Source of the DNA: Ophiobolus disseminans | Lineage: Eukaryota > Ascomycota > Dothideomycetes > Pleosporales > Phaeosphaeriaceae | Assembly: GCA_010093685.1 (NCBI GenBank) | Contig: MU006245.1 | Location: 62,001-126,000 of the forward strand | Direction: 5' to 3' | DNA: 64,000 nt | In this document: piece by piece, positions 33,013 through 41,818 of the stretch | Layout of the letters: each line of letters starts with the position of its first letter | Numbering within the stretch: position 1 is the first letter of the stretch | Notes under the pieces: generated by a model | The model's input: only the letters and a program-made list of their open reading frames with translations | Databases searched by the model: none | What the model was told of the DNA's origin: nothing | Position numbers and translations under genes: made by a program

Positions 33013-35239
33013 TTAGTTCCAATCTTTACTAATTTTGACTTTGACTTTCAACTGTAGCTCATGCAAATGCGTCGTCAAGTACGAGATCGTGATCTCGTCT
33101 GTGCCAGCCTTGCAAGCAGCAAATTTAAACCTCAGAGACTTCGATCCTTCTGTGAACATTGGTTCCAGGTAGACGGCGTTCTATTGCATAAGTTAGGCAC
33201 TGAACATGCGACAGATGGCGCTAGAGATTATTGCTTACCCCCGTTTGAGTCGCAATATTTGCTCCAATGATCTGGATCTCTGCGCCGGCCTCGTTCTAAG
33301 ACGCGTCAACAAGGTCAACCAAGAGGTTGCTTCAGATACGCACCTGAATAGTACAGCTCGTGGCAAGCTCAAAGTCTGAATACAAGCTTACTGCCATGGG
33401 CTGTGTGTGATCTATAACACTTCCATCTTTTGAATGACAAACCACCTTGAGGTCTCCGTCTACTTCTCTTCGGTCGTTGAGCTCTTCGTCGATGACTCTC
33501 ACGAGAAAATTGACGATGCGCCTGGTATCTTCCTTGGCAAACCCTTTGACCGTGACCACCATGCCATAAGGCTCACCTTTGTCACCCTGGATACCTTGTT
33601 GCCATAATGCAAAAGGCTCTGCTGACCCTTCATCGCTCCCCATGATGCCCCGCCGGATGTTGGGATAATATCCGCCAACGTATTCGGTGATTGGCCTAAT
33701 GGAAGCGCGGCTGGCCCCGACAGCTTCCTCGAATGCCTCCTCCCGGTTCATGTATTCCAGTTGCTGGAGGCCGCCCCTAGAATTGTACGCAATGATGTCG
33801 ATAGTCGGGAAGGGTGTATCTGTAGCGGGAGCAAAGAACCAGCTGAGACTCAATGTGAAACCGTCAGTGTGAATCGAGGGCGGTAGAAGGTCGCCACGAG
33901 GGAAAGGGTTTCGACGGTTCATAGCAGTAGTGATGCGGCGTACAAGTCCTGCTTCTGGCGTGTCGCCAAACTTATATATCTGCACATCCACAGGGGAAAT
34001 AATGCGCTGGACTCCCGCACCATCTTTAACGTCTTCCGCGGAGCCTGGTCGGGAAATAAGCCCACCAAGTCGATGTCCTTCGGTGTATTTGAGTGACAGG
34101 CTAGCCTGGCGGTCGATCGCCGCGTTCACATACTCAACCATATTCAGCGTACCAATCGCTGGTCCACACGTCGCATCAATGATCTTTTCTTCCTCGTCTT
34201 CTACTTTGATGGCCAGGAAGGCATGGTTAAAAAACCCAGAGCGATAGAGCTTGCTGTCTTCTGTCCACAGTGGACGAGGATCGTATTGTGGATCGGTTTT
34301 GCCATCTTCGAAGAATGGGTTGTTGCACTTGAATTCGGGAAAGCCGATCAAGCTCGTCGGCTTGATCATGCCGTATGGTTGGAGGAACTTCATCCTAAGC
34401 TTGTGCTTGGTTGCGTCCAAGCCAATAGCAAGCATGACTTGACCCAAAGCCGCGAGATCGTAGCAGTTGACGCGGCGCTGACGACCTTTGTTGTTCTTGA
34501 CGTTCTCATCCTTCATGGATTCGTAGTGCGCGAGCCAGTGCTCGAGATAACACTGAGTTTCGATCAATGAGTTCGGTGCGTCGCAGTAGTTGTATTTTCC
34601 TCCTAACGTTTCATATCGAAAATTCTGGCTCCGCAAGAAGTCCATGCAATACTTGATCCAACCTTTATGACTATCTTCATAACCCTTGAAACGATTCAAA
34701 AGGAGAATTTGAAGAAGCTTCAACGGCAATCCATCCAAGATGTACTTTGGAACCTCTTCGGGGAGGACATAGAATTCAATGGGGACACTGAAGGTGTTCA
34801 TCGTCGAGGAATCGGTGGCGAGCGTGACCTCGAACTGGATACTCCCTTGGAAGCCTGTTGGCAGATACTTGGTGGGGCAAAGGGCTTGAGAAAAGCCCTT
34901 ACAAGAGTTCCGCACATCTGGGACGTCGAGTTCAAAGCTAACACCGTGCCAGACAGACGCACGATGATCCTTCGCTATGAAGGTACCACGCATGATAAAT
35001 GACCCCCGGTTGACCCCAGGGTTGTTATTCTTGATGTCGAAGGTGAAATCCATGTAACGTCCTCGGTCTTTGCGAGACATCGCAATGACAGATTGTCGAG
35101 TGGCGCTACGGTCATACAGACCCAAGGAACCCCCGCTGAAGTCGCACCGACGAAACCCATTCTCCACGGTGTACAAAGGTAAAAACCCTTTTACCCTGAT
35201 GTGCTGGATAAAAGGTGTAGATGAGGCTTCAATAGTCAT
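33013..35239 (-). CDS. transglutaminase-like protein with Cys-His-Asp triad (706 aa)
   Basis: Exons 35239..33344, 33295..33239 and 33180..33013 (introns 48 and 58 nt) give 706 aa. The last two small exons extend what otherwise ends at a stop just after the first donor. The central part has the order expected of a transglutaminase/papain-like core: Cys259 at a helix start (VNCYDLAALGQVML), His339 (FFNHAFLAI) and Asp355 (KIIDATCGP). The N-terminal ~160 residues look beta-rich and the C-terminal ~250 residues are a further beta-rich region ending in a Lys/Val-rich strand. No signal peptide or membrane segment is present. Possible activities are protein crosslinking, deamidation or proteolysis. 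I know no characterised fungal member with this layout, so the assignment rests on the triad and its spacing. Confidence 0.65.
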
Positions 35240-36612
35240 TGTGACCTAACTCCGTTCGTCGGTAATCGGTATTCTTCGATGTAGTCTGGTGAGTGATCAA
35301 TGTAAGGATGCGAGATCAATGCAGTCGTTACAGCCGCACTATATGTTGGTACTTTTGCGATACTGGTGTGCAACAATGGTGCGCCAAAACGTACTATCCT
35401 GAACAGACCCAAAAGTCCCAGACACTCCCATTGGCGTCCAAGGCATTAGGTAGCGTAGGATCCATGTCTAAGCGTTACTCCAACCAGGCGAGCTGATAGT
35501 CACCATGCGGATACATACCAAGCAGCCAAACTTCCATAGTCGTTTATTGTGAGTGGTCAGGGCGGTGCTTTTACATCGGGTCGCTTCGAAGGGACGGATT
35601 GGGAAAGGCGAGAACCACAGCGGCAACGGTAAATTGTGGGTTGGCGTCAGTTTGGAGCAGGTTTCAGCAGCGCCACATGGGTGGCAACCTTGGAAGCAAC
35701 TGCGCAGTGGGTGATGTTAGGGTGTGCAGCGAAGTAGCACTAGATCTCACGATAGTGACAGTGGTAGGTTTGAGATGCAACTAGACAAGAAGCTGAGGTG
35801 AGGCACGAGCCTCATTTGTCAAACCCCGCGCTAGCAAGCCACGAAGCATTGGCAACTTCTCCACGACAGAGACCTAGACTCCAGCATGCATACTAAGTAA
35901 CATAATGGCGGCATCAGCCCCATCAAGATTGCGATGTAGTTCATCGCGATTGTGGCACAGGTCTTGCGTACGCGAGAATGCCCAGCCGAACCGTCGCAAA
36001 CAGCGCCCTCTCTGAGCACCAATCGCCAGAAGAAAACTTGAATAGTATCCTTCTCATCTCAAGAATCATCTATTCGTTGCTTCATTGGTTCTCTTGCGCG
36101 TTGGAAGACTGCACACATGATGCCCGTTCTTTCAAGCGGCAGCTGAAACCACCTGCACCCATGGACATGAGCACCTTCGGAAGCCTTCTGGTGAACATCT
36201 GGAGATAGCTCCGATCACGATAACACCTGATTGGAGAGCGTACAGGAACAGTCGGTAGTCGGCAATCGCACGGTGTTCTGGGTCAATGCCGCTCATACCT
36301 CAAAACAGACATGAGACGAAACGTTACCAAACGCGGAGTGCTACCCCCGTCAAAACTGTTACGACAGCCTTAGTGACACAAACGCACCGTAAGAGATGCC
36401 TGACCTACGACACCGTCGCCTGGAGTCACGATCCTGAGGGGTTAATTGCGCTGTGCTGAAAGGCTTCATAAGGCAAGTACTCGCTTCAGCATTCTCTCAC
36501 TATCGCATCGCCATCGCCTGTCGCTTCTATTCTCTTCACACTCTCTGGTCAGGGTCCTTATTCACTTCTTATCTATTGTATAAATTAAGTTCTACTTTCC
36601 ATTTTCCTCAAA
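35240..36612. other. intergenic, promoter of the secreted-protein gene at right
   Basis: No gene is seen. Just before 36613 there is a TATA-like TTGTATAAATTAA (about 36577) followed by a CT-rich stretch running into the ATG, a common fungal promoter/5' UTR pattern. Confidence 0.5.
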
Positions 36613-37200
36613 ATGTACGCCCAGACGCTTCAGGCCATCACACTTCTTAGCGGACTCTCGCTCACCGCGGCCTTCCCGACCACCCCCATCGGCAACCGCC
36701 AGGCTTCAGCATGCTTCGTGATTGGAAACACAGCCCTTCCAGCTGAGGTCGCTGATGTCGTTACCTCCATCCAAGACAAAATCACCTGCTCCAACACCGC
36801 AACAACCATCTCCAACGTACCCGACGTAACATCCGGCGCTGTCTCCTTCTCTTCCATCGACTTCAGTCAGTCCAACCAAACGCCTCTAGAGTTTGCCTTG
36901 AGCGAATTCGCCACCGTGGAGCCGCTCGCAGACACCGATCTTCAGAAATTTGAAGACAGCCTGAATGTGTACCTAGCTACGGAAGCGGGCATTCGCAGTG
37001 TAGGAGGCAACTTGGCTATCAAGGTGCCTAAATTTTTCTTGGAGTATCAGCGCAGCCGAATCCAGACAGCTCAGGGCAATCCTCCAACCGCCGCTGGGGA
37101 TCAAGTCGACCATTTGAGGGATAAGGTGACCAAGAACGCTGCGGGCGAGGACAAAGCATTATTGGATCAGGTCATTGCGCTTGCTACTCAGCTGCAGTGA
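36613..37200 (+). CDS. small secreted protein of unknown function (195 aa)
   Basis: A single exon with a clear signal peptide (MYAQTLQAITLLSGLSLTAA, cleavage likely near residue 20). The mature part has two Cys (in ASACFVIG and KITCSNT), which could form one disulfide. It has a Thr/Ser/Val-rich first half (NVPDVTSGAVSFSSIDF), then a helical second half rich in Ala, Asp and Gln. No Cys array or membrane anchor is present. It resembles conserved hypothetical secreted proteins of plant-associated ascomycetes, but I cannot name a family. A TATA-like box and CT-rich 5' flank suggest strong expression. Confidence 0.8.
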   Translation: MYAQTLQAITLLSGLSLTAAFPTTPIGNRQASACFVIGNTALPAEVADVVTSIQDKITCSNTATTISNVPDVTSGAVSFSSIDFSQSNQTPLEFALSEFATVEPLADTDLQKFEDSLNVYLATEAGIRSVGGNLAIKVPKFFLEYQRSRIQTAQGNPPTAAGDQVDHLRDKVTKNAAGEDKALLDQVIALATQLQ

Positions 37201-38811
37201 TGGAGAGTTAAAGGCCAGATACGGGGACGGGCGTCGGACGAGGTGAATTGAGGTCTAGGTCAAAATACTCCTCCCGTAGCTCATCAAACCCACGTACCTC
37301 TACGTTTCACAAGTTAACATCTTCCCATTCGAGTCCCATTCTGCGCCACTCAACCCCCGGCATAGTCCCCTTCGCACAAGTTTTCCACCTCCGTCGCTTT
37401 TGGCATGTCATATACCCGAGCTTCTCCAAGCCCGACATCCCATCGGCGCATCCGCGCAATTACAGCTTTAGTCTACTCCCAAATCACAGCTTGTATATAG
37501 TGCACTCGGATCTAGACCGAAGCCCGACGTCCTGGGCCAAGATCCGCCTACTATAAAGGATCCGAGGGGTACTATCGATCAACTCCGGTCCCTGCATGTG
37601 CGGCAAGCGCCTTACCCTTCAGCCCCTAACCTTAATCCCACTTCCTTGGTACATTCTAATGGCGGCCTGGATATACTCGCATTGTGTTGATGTCTGTGGC
37701 CGATGTGTTGCTTTGAACGGCACGCAGGATGTGTTATTTGGCAATGATATTTTCGTGGGGGAAGTTCCAGGACGGATATGTTATCTTACAGGCTAATATT
37801 CACGATGCCTCGATGATAATTCTTCTAGCCTCAAAAAATTTGTTCGGCTTCCGAAAGGTACTTAACTTTTACCGCTTCACCACACTAACATCAAAACGGC
37901 TGCTTTGAGCGCGCAAGTCCGGTCTGCCTGCGTGCCACGGCCCTTGGATCGTGTTGGATTATTGATCGTCTCACGTGCATATATTGCTGCGGTGCATCTT
38001 TCTCGCTAATCGTGATTACCCTGCAGAAGGTATACGAGGTTTAGCGAGACGGCGACGTACCCTGGGCCGAAATCGGGTGGAAGCGAGGTTGATTGAGTGA
38101 GGAGTATGGCCAGTGGTACGTTCATCATAAGCCCAAACGGCGAGGTAGAACTGGCTCCTAAATGAGAACCTTACTATTTGCCGACAGACCTTGGGCACTC
38201 ACAGTGTTTCGCTACTTGCAGACTTCGCACAATTTGTAGACTAACTAGCTTTACGCATGTCATATAGCAAACCTGAGCACAAATGCAGTTCACACTCCAC
38301 TGCCTTGACCTCCCAATACCGAAAAAGCCCATTGACCTAAACAAACGCCTCTCATATCCGCTCTCCATCAAGCAATCTAAGTCTTCATAACCACTGTGCA
38401 ACATCTTGACATGCAGTACCATGTCCCTCTTTCTCCACTCCATCACCTCATACCAGGAATCCCAGACTGCCAACAACCCCTCTCGCCGCATCCAGTCCTC
38501 CAAGCGGGGGAGACTAACCAAGAGCCTCGTACATGCAGTGCAACGCCCTGTATGCGTGCATATTCAGAGTACCAGCCTGACCTCCAGCTCTACACTCCTT
38601 CCCCGCCAGCATGCACCGCCGCACTCGACCGGTGAAGACGGCTGGAAAAGCATGAACGGAACGCCTGAATATCTACAAGGAAAAACCGGTAGAATACCAT
38701 CAACGGAACGCCTGAAGCTCTACATAAACACGCCTTCAACCCACTCCATCATCACCATCCATCTCATCCCATCCCATCAACTCCACTCCACTCCCCTTTC
38801 CAAACATCACA
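37201..38811. other. intergenic, holds a 47-bp repeat near the right end
   Basis: A 115-codon frame on the - strand (38174-38521) looks partly protein-like (LEDWMRREG) but has no ATG at its start and no recognised family. The right part is the promoter of the secreted-protein gene and has two copies of a 15-bp word 47 bp apart. Confidence 0.45.
38655..38716 (+). repeat. direct repeat of a 15-bp word, period 47 bp, in a promoter
   Basis: AACGGAACGCCTGAA occurs exactly at 38655-38669 and 38702-38716, and both copies continue into a CTCTAC/ATCTAC segment. The second copy ends 95 bp before the start codon of the secreted protein. Confidence 0.7.
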
Positions 38812-39380
38812 ATGCGCTTCACCATCCTCACTGCGGCCCTCATCTCCGCCGCCACGGCCCTTCCCTCCTCGCCCTCCAACTTCCTCGCCCCAGTGCAAAA
38901 CATCCCGCCCACGCCCCCCGTCGACGACAACGCCGCGCCCTTCGCCATCGCCGCATCCGAGAAGCGCGACTTGGCTAAGCGCGCGACGCTCATTGTGGAT
39001 GTGTATCTTGACTTGGATGGCACTGGGCGCCACGAGGGGCTGTACACTGATAGTAAGTATGAATCTGGGGGGGGGGGGGGGGGGGGGTTGGAAGGAGGAA
39101 GTGCTGACGCAGTGAATAGCCCAGCGATGCTACAACCTAGGCAACGGCTGGCCTGATGAGATCACGTCGCTGAAAGTGCCGAATGGCTTTGGCTGCGTGT
39201 TCTACCGGGACACGAATTGCAACAACAACGACAACAGTACGTTCGGCTACTGGCCCGACATACTCCGCTACGATATTAACGAATTGCGTAGGACTCACGG
39301 TGCCGGGTGGCAACTTTGTGCGCGATCTGCGCGTGTACAACATGGATGACAAGATTTCGAGTTATCTGTGCTACCAGTAG
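38812..39380 (+). CDS. small secreted Cys-containing protein with Kex2-type propeptide (148 aa)
   Basis: Exons are 38812..39052, 39120..39236 and 39292..39380 (introns 67 and 55 nt), giving 148 aa. A signal peptide (MRFTILTAALISAATA) is followed by a Pro/Ala-rich pro-region with two dibasic KR sites (SEKRDLAKR), so the mature domain probably starts near residue 60. That domain has four Cys (QRCYNL, FGCVFYRD, TNCNNN, SYLCYQ) and two KVPxGF / TVPGGNF repeats. The layout recalls small crystallin-like or antimicrobial-type secreted folds, but this is only a resemblance. Intron 1 contains a run of 21 G. The splice at 39291/39292 was chosen because it gives the coherent ending. Confidence 0.75.
39067..39087 (+). 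repeat. poly-G tract, (G)21, inside an intron
   Basis: An uninterrupted run of 21 G on the coding strand, 14 bp after the donor of intron 1 in the secreted-protein gene. Such a tract can fold into a G-quadruplex and is prone to length change or assembly error. Confidence 0.9.
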
Positions 39381-39580
39381 AGTGTATGGACGGAATGGGA
39401 GGACAGGAAGGAGGGAGTAAATAGATAAGAAAGCAGTGTGAATATGCATATTGATAGTTGAATGAGATTCAGTCGTTACCATCTTTCCAATGCGGTATGC
39501 GAAAAGTGAACAGTTTGAGTGCGTGAAGAAGAATGGATATCTTAATTACTACAAGAAGAAGAAAAGTGACGTAAAAGGAA

Positions 39581-41245
39581 TTACAACTCAAGGCCCTCCT
39601 TTTGAATACCGTCTTTTGGCAGCTTTGCAGTCGCGTCCTGCATATTGCGAAGGGGTATGTCCTCATCTTTCGTAGCCACGCCTATCTGCCCAAGCATAAA
39701 GCGCCCAAGATACAAAACAGCATCCAGAACCTCCTCCCCAGTCGGTATGATACTTTCCTTCGGCAACAAAAAGCCATAACTACCCGTATCGCGTAGTTTA
39801 ATCTGATACGAGTACTTGACCTTCAACTCATGATAAAACCAATCCAATGCACTGCCGCCACTCGACTCGATGCGTCTGAACCTCGTCTTCTTGTTATTCA
39901 CCATAGCGACGTTGCCTTCACATGCCGAGGTAACTTTATACGGGTGGCCTTTGCGAGATATGCGAATTGCCTTTGCGAGGCCGAGGCCCAGCTCCTCGAG
40001 GTCTTCGATGGATGGCGGGGTTTCACTGCACGAGTACGAGTATGGGTAGAGGATTTGTTGTGAGTAGGAGTGAAGGTCTAGATATGCGACGACATCTACG
40101 TTGTTGTATTCGGTCTCGTTCTTGGCCCAGTCGGCGAAGGCTTTGGCTTCAACGCCTTCGAATGGCGCGTCACCGCCAAAAGACTCGCTGCAGGGATTTG
40201 TGCGCGATGTATCGCCGTCCCACTTGAAGGAGTAGCTGCGGTCGAGGTCGATACCGCGGCAGAAGCGAAGGCTCGTCGGCTGGCGGTTCTTGCGCCACAG
40301 GCGGTCAGTTTCCCATGAGTAGACATAGCCATCTGGGTTCAAGGTCGGAACAAGGACGAAGTCAAACTCCTCCAACAGGCGGGTTATCTCCCGGTCCTTG
40401 CCGTATGCGTTGATGAAGCTCCAGGCGAGGTAGTTGACGGTGCTTGTTGCGATCCATTCACGCGCGTGGGAACCACCAGTAATGATCACCGTCTTGCGTG
40501 CCCCGGATGGGTGGTCCTTGTCAGTGGGGTGAACTCCGACGCGTAGGGCAGGAATCTCGCGACCCTCGTAGCTGATGCCAACATTGAGACGGCTAACATG
40601 TGTAGTAAACATGGAGGACATCAGGTCCATCCACGGGCTGATGACGGACAGTGGCTGATAGTTTTGGAAGAAGGGGTGGCCCCTGCCTGCGCCTGGAGAG
40701 GGCCGTAGATCTGGTGAGTAGTGGTGGCCATGCGACTGCGTGCCAGACGCGGTGGGATATGAATCGAGTATGGCCTGCGCGAGGACATTATCCTGCATCA
40801 GGGGCTGGTGAGCGGTATGGAGTGATTTGGGGAGCAGTCCGAGCAGAGACGGTACGACATGCTTCGCTATGCAGATGTCTGCCCAGTCATCTGTAAACTC
40901 CCACACGTCGAGGAACAGGGTCCTAGCTGCCTCCGCTAATGCCTCTGCTTCCTCGGCTGTGCGTATTGTGAACCGCAAGACGACATCCTCGCCGTATCGC
41001 GTATCAAGTTGGGTGCCTGCTGTGCCCGCGGTGCTTGGTTCGAGACCGGCCAAGCTCCTCTGTTTGTCCGGCAGCCCCCATATCCTCCTAATTATGGAGT
41101 CGGACAGTCTCCGCCAGGGACGGGGCGTGTGGGTGTGGCTAGTGGATGCATCGCTCGGGAACTGTACATGATCGTGCGGGGCGGCGGCGATGAGCGAGGG
41201 GCCGAGCAGCAGCGCGCCGAGGAGGGTGAAGGTGGCCTGGCGCAT
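39581..41245 (-). CDS. ecm14: Ecm14-like secreted M14 carboxypeptidase-fold protein, catalytic Glu replaced by Lys
   Basis: A single exon of 554 aa starts at the ATG at 41245, which gives a good signal peptide (MRQATFTLLGALLLGPSLIAA). A propeptide-like region of about 170 residues precedes the metallocarboxypeptidase domain. Zinc ligands are complete: H260 and E263 in GGSHAREWI, and H392 in DLHSYSQ. The general base Glu of active carboxypeptidases (ELRDTG context) is Lys483 here (QIKLRDTGSYGFLLP). The same replacement defines fungal Ecm14 as a pseudopeptidase, linked to cell-wall functions in yeast. It is therefore probably secreted, zinc-binding and catalytically silent. The frame stays open 116 codons further upstream, but the signal peptide argues for the ATG used. 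Confidence 0.93.
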   Translation of the reverse strand: MRQATFTLLGALLLGPSLIAAAPHDHVQFPSDASTSHTHTPRPWRRLSDSIIRRIWGLPDKQRSLAGLEPSTAGTAGTQLDTRYGEDVVLRFTIRTAEEAEALAEAARTLFLDVWEFTDDWADICIAKHVVPSLLGLLPKSLHTAHQPLMQDNVLAQAILDSYPTASGTQSHGHHYSPDLRPSPGAGRGHPFFQNYQPLSVISPWMDLMSSMFTTHVSRLNVGISYEGREIPALRVGVHPTDKDHPSGARKTVIITGGSHAREWIATSTVNYLAWSFINAYGKDREITRLLEEFDFVLVPTLNPDGYVYSWETDRLWRKNRQPTSLRFCRGIDLDRSYSFKWDGDTSRTNPCSESFGGDAPFEGVEAKAFADWAKNETEYNNVDVVAYLDLHSYSQQILYPYSYSCSETPPSIEDLEELGLGLAKAIRISRKGHPYKVTSACEGNVAMVNNKKTRFRRIESSGGSALDWFYHELKVKYSYQIKLRDTGSYGFLLPKESIIPTGEEVLDAVLYLGRFMLGQIGVATKDEDIPLRNMQDATAKLPKDGIQKEGLEL

Positions 41246-41818
41246 TGCGATTGCGTGTATGAATAGCCCGCGAAGAATGCAAGGGCGTGCTCGCCGGCAC
41301 GAGCTACAATATGTGATATGCGGTGGTCGTGTGCCTGGCCTGGCCCACGGGCAAACAGTCGCGGGATGCCGGCTCCGCTTGACACGTGCGTAATGTGGCT
41401 CGGCCAGGGAAAGAGCCACCCAGGGAACGGGCAAGCGCGGCCGCCGGGGAGCTAGCGCTGCCAGCTCTCCACCACACGCACCACGCACCAGGAACAGTGC
41501 GCCCACATCAGCGCCGGTAGCAGCTGGGACCATTTGTAGCTGACGTCTTGCCCCTTTCAAACTGACGGCCTGCCGCGCATCCATTGCCTTCACCGTGACA
41601 CTGTTTGCTTGTCCACGCGTGTTTGCATCTGCGGCGACCCAGCACCGTCGCCCTATCCCACCTCCCCGACTGATCCTAGCAGCACTCCTTCAGCCTTACG
41701 GCCTAACCCACGGCCACGGCACCGTCTGCGCCCTCCCTCACCTTGCCCATCCGCTGTGCCATGTACCACGCTGTGACTGCCCCTCCGCGTAGATGAGCTG
41801 CTAGCCACGCGCGCAGTA
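41246..41818. promoter_or_regulatory. divergent promoter between ecm14 and the Sec7 gene
   Basis: 573 bp separate the two start codons. A TGACGTC palindromic-type element is at 41541-41547 and CACGTG at 41385-41390. The - strand frame of ecm14 stays open to 41593 here, probably by chance in GC-rich DNA. Confidence 0.45.

Noticed and set aside
38174..38521. 115-codon - strand frame with protein-like LEDWMRREG segment
   Set aside because: It starts without an ATG, no exon joins to it, and I recognise no family. Kept only as a remark for the interval.
41030..41045. GGTTCGAGACC, resembling a tRNA B box
   Set aside because: It lies inside the ecm14 coding sequence with no matching A box or acceptor stem.
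41246..41593. The ecm14 frame continues 116 codons upstream of the chosen start
   Set aside because: The extension is low in family resemblance, and using it would bury a clear signal peptide inside the protein. It is GC-rich promoter DNA shared with the Sec7 gene.
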